The notes: generated from the sequence alone by a model not told the origin. Positions 18,594-29,540 are shown, counted from the first letter of the stretch. The stretch is DNA of 64,000 nucleotides from Anaerobacterium chartisolvens (GCF_003337415.1 NZ_QPJT01000009.1:112795-176794), one strand, 5' to 3'. Numbers and translations are program-made.

Positions 18594-20267
18594 CTAATTA
18601 ATATCGGCTTCTATAAATTGGGTTATCCTGCTTATCTCATCGGCAAATTTAAACTTAACGCTGATATTTCTGTTTTCATGTATAATGATACAGTTAACCA
18701 ATTCTATCAAGACATCCCTTGTTAGCCTGTCGATGTTGTGATGCTGCCAGAAGTGAGCTAAAAAAGGATTTTCAGCGTCAACGCCTTTTTTAAGCTCAGC
18801 ATTCTCATTTTCGAGTGTTTTGATGATCCGTTCAAGTTCTGCAGTTTGCTTTTCGTAATTCTCCTTCATATTACAGTAATCTGCGCGGGAGATTTCACCG
18901 TCCTTCCAATCCTGCCAGGCTGCCTGTTTATACCGCTCTGCCTTCGCGAGCTCTTTATGGTTTTGTTCCAAGGCATTGACCAGCTTTACAGACTTACTTT
19001 TCATCAAATGTACTTTGCTGATGTTGGCAACGGTTGTTGAATAATTTACCGCAATATATATCTGCTGTTGAATAGCATGGAGCACAGCCGCTTCCAGCTT
19101 GTCGTGCTTGATGGAATGCTTGCTGCAAGCTGTTTTCGATTGTTCCTTATAGGTACGGCAGAAATAATAAACCTTACCCTTAACCTGACTTCTGGCCATT
19201 GCCTTGCCGCAATCAGCACACCGCAGGAAGCCGCTGAAAAGATAGAGCTTTTTTTGCTGTGGGCCTGTTCGGGTATCCTTCTTGAGCAGCTCTTGTACCT
19301 TTTCAAAAGTTATCCGGTTAACGATAGGCTCATGGGTATTTTTTACTACATACCATTCCTCCTCCGGCACTCTTTCCTGTACATGGATTTTATAGCTTTT
19401 AACACGCCATTTTCCCTGAATCATATCCCCGCAGTATATGCCGTTGCTTAGTATATTTGTAACGGAGGCAGCCGTCCACAGCGGCATTTTAGCAGGGTCA
19501 AGCCCAGGATATGTGAATTTCAGCCCTTGTATTTCTCTCTTATAGGCCGCCGGGCATAAAACTCCATGCCGGTTTAGAGTATGTACAATGAAGCTTTTGC
19601 TCATGCCGTCTAAAAACATATTGAATATGTCTCGGACAACAGCAGCGGCAACCTCGTCAATAACCAATGCGTTATTGTCCTTCGGGTGCTTGATATAGCC
19701 GAACGGGGCAAAGGAGCCTATATGCTTTCCATTGCTCCGCTTCATATTAAAGACCTGACGCACCTTATCGGAGGTTTCCGCACAATGATTTTCGTTAATC
19801 ACACCCTGTATAGGTACAGCAATGCTCCGCATATTCCGCGGCTCCTTATAACTGTCAAGAGGCTGATGAAACAGTGAGATAAAGCGGATATTGTATCTTG
19901 GAAACCAGTCCTCTAAATAGTAGCCCTGATCGCTGTAATTGCGAAAGGAACGGGCAAGGTCTTTAACAATCACACAGTTGATGCGCCCGTTTGTGATATC
20001 TGTCAGCATTTCCTGAAAGCTGTCCCGTTCGTCGTCTGTCGTGCCTGATATTCCATCATCAACATATTCCTTGACAATAATGTATTCGTCGCCATCGTTA
20101 AAGCCAGCAATATGCTGTTCTATAATAGCCCGTTGATTTGCAACGCTTTCCGATTCGTCGTAGCTTGAGGAATCTTCGCGCGATAAACGAATATAAACAG
20201 CTATTTGCCATATGTTGAATTTGACCTGTTTATGCTCCGTTACATTAACCCGGCTTTTCCGTGGCAT
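18594..20267 (-). CDS. Large serine recombinase
   Basis: Site-specific DNA recombinase (about 557 residues). The N-terminal resolvase domain has the catalytic serine in AVYIRLSRED and the family motifs YVDDGISGTTDDERDSFQEML and IVKDLARSFRN. A recombinase domain follows (GKHIGSFAPFGYIKHP), then a zinc ribbon (FLRCADCGKAMARS ... CRTYK ... C), a coiled coil rich in Lys and Glu, and a C-terminal DUF4368-like end (ISVKFKFADEI). The ATG at 20267 is preferred because GGGAG lies 8 bases upstream; an in-frame ATG 147 bases further up would add an implausible Cys-rich leader. It presumably moves or inverts the segment that carries it. Confidence 0.88.
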   Translation of the reverse strand: MPRKSRVNVTEHKQVKFNIWQIAVYIRLSREDSSSYDESESVANQRAIIEQHIAGFNDGDEYIIVKEYVDDGISGTTDDERDSFQEMLTDITNGRINCVIVKDLARSFRNYSDQGYYLEDWFPRYNIRFISLFHQPLDSYKEPRNMRSIAVPIQGVINENHCAETSDKVRQVFNMKRSNGKHIGSFAPFGYIKHPKDNNALVIDEVAAAVVRDIFNMFLDGMSKSFIVHTLNRHGVLCPAAYKREIQGLKFTYPGLDPAKMPLWTAASVTNILSNGIYCGDMIQGKWRVKSYKIHVQERVPEEEWYVVKNTHEPIVNRITFEKVQELLKKDTRTGPQQKKLYLFSGFLRCADCGKAMARSQVKGKVYYFCRTYKEQSKTACSKHSIKHDKLEAAVLHAIQQQIYIAVNYSTTVANISKVHLMKSKSVKLVNALEQNHKELAKAERYKQAAWQDWKDGEISRADYCNMKENYEKQTAELERIIKTLENENAELKKGVDAENPFLAHFWQHHNIDRLTRDVLIELVNCIIIHENRNISVKFKFADEISRITQFIEADIN

Positions 20268-20352
20268 TTTAAGACTCCCTTCCATAGAATTAAGCTCATA
20301 GCATACCGCTATAGCGCAGTGCAAACAACGAGTACAGCCGTACAGGCCGGCC

Positions 20353-20616
20353 TTACAGACCGCCCTTCTTGCGCTTGAGGAGGCTGTCAAACACATCTTG
20401 AAGAACAGGAGCATTATCTAAAAACTCAAGCTTTACTCCTATATCTCCTACGCGAAAGCAGTAAGGATTTTTAGTTATTGCCCATATCCGGGCGGCTCTT
20501 TGCTCCTGCGGCACAGTGGTATCAAAAGTAAGCCCGCTAACGTCAACCAGCTTCTCTTTATTGACTGTCTCGATACCGATGCTTGCCAGCTCTGTAACCG
20601 GTATGCGCTTTTGCAT
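20353..20616 (-). CDS. Small DUF6870-like protein accompanying the recombinase
   Basis: An 87-residue protein (VDVSGLTFDTTVPQEQRAARIWAITKNPYCFRVGDIGVKLEF) of a type often found next to serine recombinases in clostridial mobile elements; I recall the pattern PxEERxxxxxxxxxNPYCFxVG as DUF6870, with moderate certainty. No catalytic motif is visible. GGGGGG precedes the ATG by about 8 bases. It lies 85 bases upstream of the recombinase start and is likely cotranscribed with it. A regulatory or directionality role is possible but not shown. Confidence 0.7.
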   Translation of the reverse strand: MQKRIPVTELASIGIETVNKEKLVDVSGLTFDTTVPQEQRAARIWAITKNPYCFRVGDIGVKLEFLDNAPVLQDVFDSLLKRKKGGL

Positions 20617-20666
20617 AAATAATCGCCCCCCTTTTCATATTTATGAATTCTCTTGATTGTCCTATG

Positions 20667-20716
20667 AAAAATAAGGAGACATAGCATCTAATAAGACGCT
20701 ATGTCTCCTTATTTTT
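20667..20716. terminator. Strong terminator between the MFS gene and the recombinase unit
   Basis: AAAAATAAGGAGACATAGC pairs with GCTATGTCTCCTTATTTTT, with further pairing inside (TCT/AGA) around an AATA loop, and A/T tracts on both sides so that it can work in either direction. Confidence 0.85.
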
Positions 20717-20759
20717 TCACACCACTTATAATTTTGGTGCTTGTCCGGCTTTATTGCTA

Positions 20760-21959
20760 TCAGATTTGTCCCTCCAACCCCGTGGCCAAGGCCTTCTTCT
20801 TAGCTATCGCAGCCAGACGCTCAGTGCAGGCAAGTAATACTAAAGCACAGGCCAGAAGCACGTAAGGCATCAACGAAAAGGAAACTCGTGAAAAAAGCTG
20901 TCCAAGCACAGGGGGCATTAACGTAGTTCCAGAGTAAGCAAAAGCCATCTGCAATCCCATTGTTGCCTGTGCATTCCCCTTCCCAAAATAGACAGGCGTC
21001 TGATGCAGCATGGATGGATAAATAGGTGCAAGCCCTATTCCGATAACGATTAGGGCACATATCGTAACCACCACAGGCAGAGGCAGCAGCATAAAAACAA
21101 CACCCACGATGATAAGAACAGTTCCGATGCGAATAAGAGCCTCATTACTGAGCTTAATGGAAATAAAACCGCTTAGCATACGTCCGGCAGTGATACCCAA
21201 AAAGAATAGTGACATCCATCCCGCCGCACTTACAGGCAGTATGTTTTTTATCTTGACCAGATAGCTGGCTCCCCACAGTATCATTAAGGCTTCAACTGAT
21301 GTGTACAGGAAAAAGCCTACCATAGCGAAGGCAGCTCCCTTTTCTCTAAGCGGTGCGAACAATCCGTGCCTTGCCTTGTCACCCTGAGTCGGTTCTGTGT
21401 GCCCGTTAGACGGGCTTTCATATTTTTTCCACATAAAAAGGGAAAGCAGCAGCAGAACAACCAAAACAAACTGTATCATTGATATGCTAAAATAACCGCT
21501 TCTCCAATTATGGCCCGACCGCGTTAAAGCAGATATCAGAACAGGCCCAAGCATGGCACCCACACCCCAAAAGCAGTGCAGCCAATTCATATGCTTGGCC
21601 TCATAGTGTTCTGCCACAAACTCATTCAGACCGGAATCTACTGCTCCTGCCCCAAGTCCAAGTGGAACAGCACATGCCAGCAGCCAGGGAAATGACGGGG
21701 ATATAGAAAAGCCAAGCAGCGCAACAGCCGTCATAGCGACGCTTGCGACTGTGACCTTGCCTGTGCCGAACCGATGAATCATGCGATGTGAGAATAAGCT
21801 GGAAACAATAGTACCGCCGGATACTATCATAGAAACGAAGCCCGCACTCCCCACAGCAACCCCAAGATCCGCATTCATAATAGGCCATGAGGAACCGAGC
21901 AGCGAATCTGGAAGCCCCAGACTAATAAAGGATAAATAAATCAATGCTAAAAAAATCAT
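20760..21959 (-). CDS. MFS transporter (FucP-like type)
   Basis: A 399-residue, roughly 12-helix membrane protein. The N-terminus MIFLALIYLSFISLGLPDSLLGSSWP, the loop GTIVSSLFSHRMIHRFGTGKV between helices 2 and 3, and GLGAGAVDSGLNEFVAEHY with NWLHCFWGVGAMLGP match the FucP/fucose-permease-like branch of the major facilitator superfamily. The substrate cannot be read from sequence. It is the likely cargo gene of the segment bounded by the inverted repeats, transcribed leftward towards the recombinase but separated from it by a strong terminator. The start follows closely on the right end of the segment. Confidence 0.85.
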   Translation of the reverse strand: MIFLALIYLSFISLGLPDSLLGSSWPIMNADLGVAVGSAGFVSMIVSGGTIVSSLFSHRMIHRFGTGKVTVASVAMTAVALLGFSISPSFPWLLACAVPLGLGAGAVDSGLNEFVAEHYEAKHMNWLHCFWGVGAMLGPVLISALTRSGHNWRSGYFSISMIQFVLVVLLLLSLFMWKKYESPSNGHTEPTQGDKARHGLFAPLREKGAAFAMVGFFLYTSVEALMILWGASYLVKIKNILPVSAAGWMSLFFLGITAGRMLSGFISIKLSNEALIRIGTVLIIVGVVFMLLPLPVVVTICALIVIGIGLAPIYPSMLHQTPVYFGKGNAQATMGLQMAFAYSGTTLMPPVLGQLFSRVSFSLMPYVLLACALVLLACTERLAAIAKKKALATGLEGQI

Positions 21960-22035
21960 ATAAAACCACCTGCCAGATGTTTATTTGTTTTGTTATTATA
22001 ACAGCTAAAATAAGCCATAAAATAAACATATTTCA

Positions 22036-24118
<2,083 letters not shown>

Positions 24119-24133
24119 TTCCGTACAGTTCGC

Positions 24134-24166
24134 GGGAGCTCTCTTAATTTATATAAGAGGGCTCCC
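24134..24166 (+). terminator. Terminator after the second collagen-like gene
   Basis: GGGAGCTCTCTT (24134-24145) pairs with AAGAGGGCTCCC (24155-24166), one mismatch, loop of 9 bases. Confidence 0.75.
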
Positions 24167-24206
24167 ATACTAATTTAACCAATTACATTTTGTGTGAGGT
24201 GATTAA

Positions 24207-25286
24207 GTGATAACTGTCAGCTTATGTATGATTGTAAAAAACGAACAGGATACGATAGCAAGATGTCTGGAATCTGTAAAGGATATTGTAGATGAAATAA
24301 TAATAGTGGATACAGGGTCTACTGATAAGACTAAAGACATTGCCAATGCTTTTACATCTAAAATCTATGACTTTGAATGGATAGATGACTTTTCTGCAGC
24401 CAGAAACTACTCTTTTTCAAAAGCAGAAATGGATTATATTATGTGGCTGGACGCTGATGATGTAATTTTAGAGGAAGACAGAATAAAATTTATAAAAATG
24501 AAGGAGATTCTCCCACAGGATGTAGATATAGTAGTAATGCAGTATAACACTGGCTTTGACCATATGGGCAACGTTATAATGTCCTTCTATAGAGAACGTA
24601 TTTTTAAAAGAATACGAAACTTCAAATGGAACGACTGTATACATGAGTATATATGTTTAACAGGAAATATTACCTGTGTAAATATTTGCATAACCCACAA
24701 GAAAATACACAGTGAAGCAGGAAGAAATTTACGAATATTTGAGAAATTAATTTCACAAGGCTCGGAGCTAAGTGTCAGAAATCTTTTTTATTATGCCCGG
24801 GAGCTTTTATATAATGGAAAAACGGATGACGCAATAGTGTATTTCAATAAATTTCTGGATACTGAGCAGGGATGGGTTGAGAATAAGATAAATGCCTGTG
24901 ATGACCTTGCTAAATGCTACTTAATGAAAAACGACAGAAAAAATGCTCTTAAGGCTATGCTCAGAAGCTTTGGGTATGGCATACCCCGTGCCGAAATATG
25001 CTGTCAGCTTGGATATTACTACATGCATGACAATGACTATAAAACTGCTTCTTTTTGGTTCGAGCTGGCCACCCGTCTTGAAAAGCCCGAATATAGTCTG
25101 GGATTTGTTCTGCATGACTTTTGGGGATATATTCCAAACATAGAGTTATGCGTATGTCATTTCAAGCTGGGGAATATTAAAGAATCCTTAAAATACAACA
25201 ATAAAGCTGCGGAATATAAGCCTGATGACCCCTCTGTCCTGTATAATAAAAGCTTTTTTAAGTCTATCTCCTGCAATGAGCTTTAA
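24207..25286 (+). CDS. GT2 glycosyltransferase with TPR tail, copy 1
   Basis: Residues 1-230: SLCMIVKNEQDTIARCLESVKD, IIIVDTGSTDKTKDIA and the metal-binding IMWLDADDVIL of a GT-A family 2 enzyme, plus WNDCIHEYI. The rest (residues about 190-355) is a series of helix pairs typical of TPR repeats. SunS-type peptide S-glycosyltransferases share this architecture, so a protein substrate is plausible. The GTG start has GAGGTG 6 bases upstream. It lies immediately downstream of a collagen-like gene, and a close paralogue at 28394 lies downstream of another collagen remnant; glycosylation of the Thr-rich repeats is a reasonable inference. Confidence 0.85.
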   Translation: MITVSLCMIVKNEQDTIARCLESVKDIVDEIIIVDTGSTDKTKDIANAFTSKIYDFEWIDDFSAARNYSFSKAEMDYIMWLDADDVILEEDRIKFIKMKEILPQDVDIVVMQYNTGFDHMGNVIMSFYRERIFKRIRNFKWNDCIHEYICLTGNITCVNICITHKKIHSEAGRNLRIFEKLISQGSELSVRNLFYYARELLYNGKTDDAIVYFNKFLDTEQGWVENKINACDDLAKCYLMKNDRKNALKAMLRSFGYGIPRAEICCQLGYYYMHDNDYKTASFWFELATRLEKPEYSLGFVLHDFWGYIPNIELCVCHFKLGNIKESLKYNNKAAEYKPDDPSVLYNKSFFKSISCNEL

Positions 25287-25423
25287 AATGTTTTTTGCTT
25301 CGGTGCAGTGCGGGTATCCTTTTTAAAAAGCTCCTGCACCTTAGCAAAATCTTGATGTTTGTTGTTATATTTCATGTCAATTACAATGGCTAATTTTCCT
25401 GTTGTTTTATCGTCCTTTTTCAT
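25284..25423 (-). pseudogene. Scrap of a serine recombinase gene
   Basis: On the minus strand these bases encode MKYNNKHQDFAKVQELFKK followed by DTRTAPKQK. The part FAKVQELFKKDTRTAPKQK closely matches FEKVQELLKKDTRTGPQQK in the intact recombinase at 18594. No resolvase domain remains. It marks a second, degenerate element next to the DUF4097-TetR-DUF6544 genes. The stop codon overlaps that of the convergent glycosyltransferase. Confidence 0.75.
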
Positions 25424-25427
25424 GTAG

Positions 25428-26336
25428 TCACCTTGATACTTTAATATCCCCGTTTCGAGTTTCCAGTTTTATGGTTATTTCAGGGGAAGTGCCAACGGTT
25501 CCGTCGGCGGTGTTATCCATAACAGCAAGCTGGTCTGCAAAAGAGGTATGAATAGAGCCTTCTTTGGTTGTTGCTGAAAATTTGAAAGCAAGCTCTTTAG
25601 GAAGCGTTACCGTAAGGGTTCCGTTTTTAGAGTATGCGGAAATATCTCCATTCACATCGGCAAATGAAATCTCTATGGAACCCTCCCCGGAGGCATTAAA
25701 GGAACCGAAACCATTCAGTTCAGAAGCGGTCAGCTTTCCACCCTTTGATTGATAGCTGATAGTTCCGTTTATCTGATTCATTGAAGTCGTGGCGTTGGCA
25801 GTCTGTATGTTTACCCCGTCTGCTTCAATATTTTTAAAGCTCAAACTGCCGTTTGTACTGATAGCCTTTACATTTGATGCCTTTGTATTTGATACTGCCA
25901 CTACGCCGCTAGTCGTATCAACACTGAAATCGCCTGATAAATTCAGAGCAATGTCCGAATTGATTGTTCCGCTTGTAGAGTGTAGGGATAAGCTATCCGT
26001 AGAGTTCTGCGGAATATAAATTTCAATGTACGATTCAAAACTGGAACGTCTTGGCCTATCCCCCTCTGTAATCAACAATTCACCGTTTTGAGTAGAGGTT
26101 CTGGCGTAATAGCTTTTTTTATCCTCGTTCATATATTCTTTTAATATCGCCTTGCCATTGTCACTTTCCAAAACATGAATATCATCTGCGTCATAATCAA
26201 GCCTAATGCTCTCAAAATCTCCGATATCGAATGTAAGAGTGTTTACGAGTGCGGTCACCTTTTGTCCTTCACACCCTGATAAAATCCCTATGAGTAAAAA
26301 AACTACACAGACGAATAAAATTAAATTGCGTTTCAT
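25428..26336 (-). CDS. DUF4097-type lipoprotein
   Basis: The signal peptide MKRNLILFVCVVFLLIGILSGC has a lipobox (LSGC), so the protein should be a membrane-anchored lipoprotein on the outer face. The rest is a beta-rich repeat (SGTINSDIAL, SGVVAVSNTK, NGSLSFKNIEA, GKLTASELNG, GSIEISFADVNG, NGTLTV, EGSIHTS), the rung-like pattern of DUF4097 putative adhesin proteins. It lies downstream of a TetR gene and shares the operator-like TGAACC element, so it is probably its regulated target. Function unknown beyond the fold. Confidence 0.82.
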   Translation of the reverse strand: MKRNLILFVCVVFLLIGILSGCEGQKVTALVNTLTFDIGDFESIRLDYDADDIHVLESDNGKAILKEYMNEDKKSYYARTSTQNGELLITEGDRPRRSSFESYIEIYIPQNSTDSLSLHSTSGTINSDIALNLSGDFSVDTTSGVVAVSNTKASNVKAISTNGSLSFKNIEADGVNIQTANATTSMNQINGTISYQSKGGKLTASELNGFGSFNASGEGSIEISFADVNGDISAYSKNGTLTVTLPKELAFKFSATTKEGSIHTSFADQLAVMDNTADGTVGTSPEITIKLETRNGDIKVSR

Positions 26337-26356
26337 AAAAAACTTCTCCTTTCACC

Positions 26357-26372
26357 AATTGAACCATTCATT
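26357..26372. promoter_or_regulatory. TetR operator-like site before the lipoprotein gene
   Basis: AATTGAACCATTCATT at 26357-26372, 21 bases upstream of the lipoprotein start; differs by one base from the site at 27097. Confidence 0.55.
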
Positions 26373-26418
26373 TAATTAAGCTGTATTTTTTTTACTGAGC
26401 GTTTGCTCCGTAAAAATT

Positions 26419-27081
26419 TTATCTCTTGTATGCGTGAAGCAGGTTATCCATGCATATGCTTTTAGCTGTTTGGGCCGTAATATTCTTTTGTATTTCGAAA
26501 GCGTCATTTGTTATGTGCATTCCCCACCATGACAGGGTTTCGATGATTAAGCGTGTAACATACTCCGGAAGTTCCACCTGACGGAAGGTTCCGTTCTGCA
26601 TGTATTGTGTGATATACGATAGAACCTGATTATAAAATTTCTGTCGGTATTCCCTATAGTAATCCGTCAGCTTTCCTGAGTCGTTGGGGTTTTTTTCAAT
26701 GAGTAAGCAGCCTATTCCGTACTTTGAAATCACATCAAATGCATCGGATAACATTTGCTCCAAAGGATAATTTGTAATGTCGTCAAGACGATCAGAAAAT
26801 GCTTTTGTATTCTGTTCAAATGCTTCCATGATTTCGTTATCCAAAGAATTGAATAATTCGGAACGAATTGGTAATTCAAATTCCTGTGTAACAAACGCTG
26901 GATCAATTGTTCCTTTGAGAAGAAAACTCAATATATCTCTTTTGCCTGTAAAGTAGACATAGAGCATACCAGTTGACAAGCCAATTTCCTTTGCTATATC
27001 TTTCATTTGTGTCCGCGCATACCCTTTGTTGATAAATAAATGACTAGCTGCGTCAAATATCAATTTCATTCTATTTTCCAT
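26419..27081 (-). CDS. TetR-family transcriptional regulator
   Basis: N-terminal helix-turn-helix: AASHLFINKGYARTQMKDIAKEIGLSTGMLYVYFTGKRDIL is the standard TetR DNA-binding region (residues about 8-50). The C-terminal ligand domain is divergent. The ATG at 27081 is chosen because GAGGTG lies a few bases upstream; a further in-frame ATG at 27111 overlaps the operator-like palindrome. It likely represses itself and the adjacent lipoprotein gene through the TGAACC-type sites flanking its gene. With the DUF4097 and DUF6544 genes it forms a module that looks imported into the collagen-like locus. Confidence 0.88.
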   Translation of the reverse strand: MENRMKLIFDAASHLFINKGYARTQMKDIAKEIGLSTGMLYVYFTGKRDILSFLLKGTIDPAFVTQEFELPIRSELFNSLDNEIMEAFEQNTKAFSDRLDDITNYPLEQMLSDAFDVISKYGIGCLLIEKNPNDSGKLTDYYREYRQKFYNQVLSYITQYMQNGTFRQVELPEYVTRLIIETLSWWGMHITNDAFEIQKNITAQTAKSICMDNLLHAYKR

Positions 27082-27096
27082 CGCGCTCACCTCTTT

Positions 27097-27112
27097 AATT
27101 GAACCGTTCATT
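27097..27112. promoter_or_regulatory. TetR operator-like palindrome before the tetR-type gene
   Basis: AATTGAACCGTTCATT contains the perfect 11-bp palindrome TGAACCGTTCA and sits just upstream of the regulator start, where autoregulation would be expected. Confidence 0.55.
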
Positions 27113-27317
27113 CAACCGTTATTGTATTACTTTTTTTGCTAAAGGTCAAGGCGTTTTATGGAACGAAATCTAAGATAACAGCTTCGGTGATTTTTATGCT
27201 GTCAGAAAGAACATGAAAATAGTTCTCTTTTTCCTGCATAGTAAAGCTCCTTTTTTTGTTGAATAAATAACGTTAGGTTGTTATAATTTAGTTGAGTTTA
27301 GGATATGAGGTGGAATA

Positions 27318-28202
27318 ATGCTTTGGATAGTAATAGTATTGATTGCGCTGGCAATTATTTTGATGTACTTTGCAATACCCGGAGGTAGACTTTGGAAGCA
27401 ATACCTGACGGATGTAAAAAGTTCTTTAATCGATACGAATAAGCAAAGAAACATGCAAAGTACATTTACGGAAGATAGTGTTGCCGGATTGCCTGCTCTG
27501 CTTCGCCAGCACATAATCAATGGGCACTATATGGAAAAACCCTTTATGGATAACATGCTGATATATTTTCACAACACAAAGTTTCGTATGTCGGCGGGCA
27601 AAAAGCCAATTAAAATTAAATTCATGCAGGTTAATTTTGTAAACAGACCAGACAGACACGCTTTCTTGACAGGACGAATCGCCGGGATTCCATTGCAGGC
27701 TAAAGACAGCGTACTGGACGGATTCGGTTCTATGACAGGTGTGCTTGCCAAGCAGTTCCAGCTTTTCCGCTCTACTGGGGCAGAAATGGATCAAGGTCAG
27801 TTGATAACGGCATTGGCAGATGCAGTATATATGCCGTCCTTGTTTTTACAGGAGTATGTGTCATGGAAAGTCGTTGACGATTGCACCGTTGAAGGTGAGA
27901 TTTCATGGAAGGGCGTTACTGCTAAAGGAAGATTTACTTTTGACAATAATGGCAGCATTATACGTTTTGATACCAATGACCGATATATGGATAAAAACGG
28001 GAAGAGCAGCTCGCTGGTGCCGTGGTATGTAACCTATTCTGATTACAAAGAGCAGAATGGCTACTTTCAGCCGGGAAGCGTTAGCGTAAGTTGGATGCTC
28101 TCGGATGGTGACGACACATATTTTGTGAGCGACCACATTGAAGTTCAATACTCAATAAATGAAGTGAATGCACGACCGGGGCTGCGGGCAACGGTGCCAT
28201 AA
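27318..28202 (+). CDS. DUF6544-like membrane-anchored protein with an altered C-terminus
   Basis: One N-terminal membrane helix (MLWIVIVLIALAIILMYFAIP) is followed by a soluble domain matching DUF6544 in layout: LPALLRQHI, DGFGSMTGVLAKQFQLFRSTGAEMDQGQLITALADAVYMPSLFL, and VEGEISWKGVTAKGRFTFDNNGSI. Function is unknown. The family fold ends at about HIEVQYSIN; the last residues (ARPGLRATVP) come from bases that encode a collagen-like remnant in another frame, so the native stop was lost when the module joined the collagen-like locus. The gene diverges from the TetR gene. GAGGTGG precedes the ATG. Confidence 0.75.
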   Translation: MLWIVIVLIALAIILMYFAIPGGRLWKQYLTDVKSSLIDTNKQRNMQSTFTEDSVAGLPALLRQHIINGHYMEKPFMDNMLIYFHNTKFRMSAGKKPIKIKFMQVNFVNRPDRHAFLTGRIAGIPLQAKDSVLDGFGSMTGVLAKQFQLFRSTGAEMDQGQLITALADAVYMPSLFLQEYVSWKVVDDCTVEGEISWKGVTAKGRFTFDNNGSIIRFDTNDRYMDKNGKSSSLVPWYVTYSDYKEQNGYFQPGSVSVSWMLSDGDDTYFVSDHIEVQYSINEVNARPGLRATVP

Positions 28203-28240
28203 TACCTTTTGCGTCCGAAGATACGGCAACGCTTTTATAA
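28172..28240 (+). pseudogene. Remnant of a third collagen-like (BclB-type) gene
   Basis: In the frame starting at 28172 the bases read [20 protein letters not shown], matching the junction [18 protein letters not shown] of the gene at 16101 in both protein and DNA. It stops at a TAA at 28240 and is followed by a terminator with the same loop as that of the 16101 gene. The 5' part and most of the C-terminal domain are missing. Confidence 0.75.
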
Positions 28241-28281
28241 GGCTTAAGGCTGCCTGAATTTTTTCGGCAGCCTTAAGCCTT
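28239..28281 (+). terminator. Terminator inherited from the third collagen-like gene
   Basis: Perfect 16-bp arms (28239-28254 and 28266-28281) around TGAATTTTTTC; the loop and GGCAGCC arm recur in the terminator at 17939. Confidence 0.85.
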
Positions 28282-28393
28282 CATTAATTTCATGTCACAA
28301 AATCCCTGACTTCTGCATATATTATCTTGAAAATATATGCCTTTTGAAAAGCAAACATATCACAATGCTTATAGGCTAATCAGGAGGGGTTTA

Positions 28394-29476
28394 GTGGCAA
28401 CATTCAGCTTATGTATGATTGTAAAGAATGAAGAGGATACTCTGTCAAGGTGTTTGGAAACTGTAAAAGACATCGTGGATGAAATAATTATAATAGATAC
28501 CGGCTCCACCGATAAGACAAAGGAAATTGCATCGGAATTTACGTCCAGAATATATGATTTTGAGTGGATAGACGATTTTTCAGCCGCAAGAAACTATTCC
28601 TTTTCAAAAGCGACTATGGACTATATTATGTGGCTGGACGCAGACGATGTAATTCTCGAGGAGGATAGAAAAAAGCTTAAGAAGTTTAAGTCAATCATGG
28701 ACAAAAGCATAGATATAGTGATGATGAAGTATAACGTCGGGTTCGATGCCAGCGGCAAGGTTACCCTGTCCTACTTCAGAGAAAGGCTTTTCAAAAGAGC
28801 CAACAACTATACCTGGAATGACCCTATTCATGAGCATATACCGGCTTGGGGAAAGGTAATAAACTCTGACATATGTATAACCCATAAGAAAATACATGCG
28901 TCTCCCCCGCAAAGAAACCTTAAAATCTTCAGAAAAATGATTGAGGAGGGAAAGCCCTTAAGCCCCAGAAACCTCTTTTACTGCGCAAGAGAATTCTATC
29001 ATAACGGCCTTTTTGACGATGCCATAGAATACTTTAACAAATTTTTAGACTCGGGGCAGGGCTGGGTGGAGGACAATATAAGCGCGTGCTTTGACCTGTC
29101 AAAATGCTATAGTGAAAAAAAGGATACCGAGAGCTCTTTAAAAGCCCTGTTCAGAAGCTTCCAATACGAAGTGCCAAGGGCGGAAATTTGCTGTCAGATA
29201 GGCTATTACTTTAAAAATATAAAGCAATATGAAAAGGCCCTTTTTTGGTTTGATCTTGCGCTGAATTTAAAAAAGCCTCAAGATAGCTGGGGATTTATTT
29301 TACATGACTACTGGGGCTACATACCTTTAATGGAGCTGTGTGTATGTCACGACAGGCTGGGCAATCACGACGCCGCTATGAAATGCAATGACTTGGCAGG
29401 AGAAATAAAGCCCAATGATTCAGCAGTGTTATATAACAAAAACTACTTCAATAACTTGAAAAAAGAACAGAAATAA
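28394..29476 (+). CDS. GT2 glycosyltransferase with TPR tail, copy 2
   Basis: Paralogue of the enzyme at 24207 along its whole length: SLCMIVKNEEDTLSRCLETVKD, IIIDTGSTDKTKEIA, IMWLDADDVILEED, WNDPIHEHIPA, then TPR-like helix pairs ending ALNLKKPQDSWGFILHDYWGYIP. The GTG at 28394 is preferred because AGGAGGGG lies 4 bases upstream and the start matches the paralogue; an ATG at 28337 would add 19 unrelated residues. Like copy 1 it lies just downstream of a collagen-like gene, here reduced to a remnant, so its original partner may be gone. It may act on other collagen-like proteins of the cell. Confidence 0.85.
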   Translation: MATFSLCMIVKNEEDTLSRCLETVKDIVDEIIIIDTGSTDKTKEIASEFTSRIYDFEWIDDFSAARNYSFSKATMDYIMWLDADDVILEEDRKKLKKFKSIMDKSIDIVMMKYNVGFDASGKVTLSYFRERLFKRANNYTWNDPIHEHIPAWGKVINSDICITHKKIHASPPQRNLKIFRKMIEEGKPLSPRNLFYCAREFYHNGLFDDAIEYFNKFLDSGQGWVEDNISACFDLSKCYSEKKDTESSLKALFRSFQYEVPRAEICCQIGYYFKNIKQYEKALFWFDLALNLKKPQDSWGFILHDYWGYIPLMELCVCHDRLGNHDAAMKCNDLAGEIKPNDSAVLYNKNYFNNLKKEQK

Positions 29477-29477
29477 A

Positions 29478-29540
29478 ATAAAACAAATAAAATGGACATT
29501 TTGATCTCTTAAGTCAAAATGTCCATTTTATTTGTTTTAT
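29478..29540. terminator. 27-bp perfect bidirectional terminator
   Basis: Arms 29478-29504 and 29514-29540 are perfectly complementary over 27 bp with a 9-base loop, and A/T-rich ends serve both the glycosyltransferase and the convergent DUF3343 gene. Confidence 0.9.
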
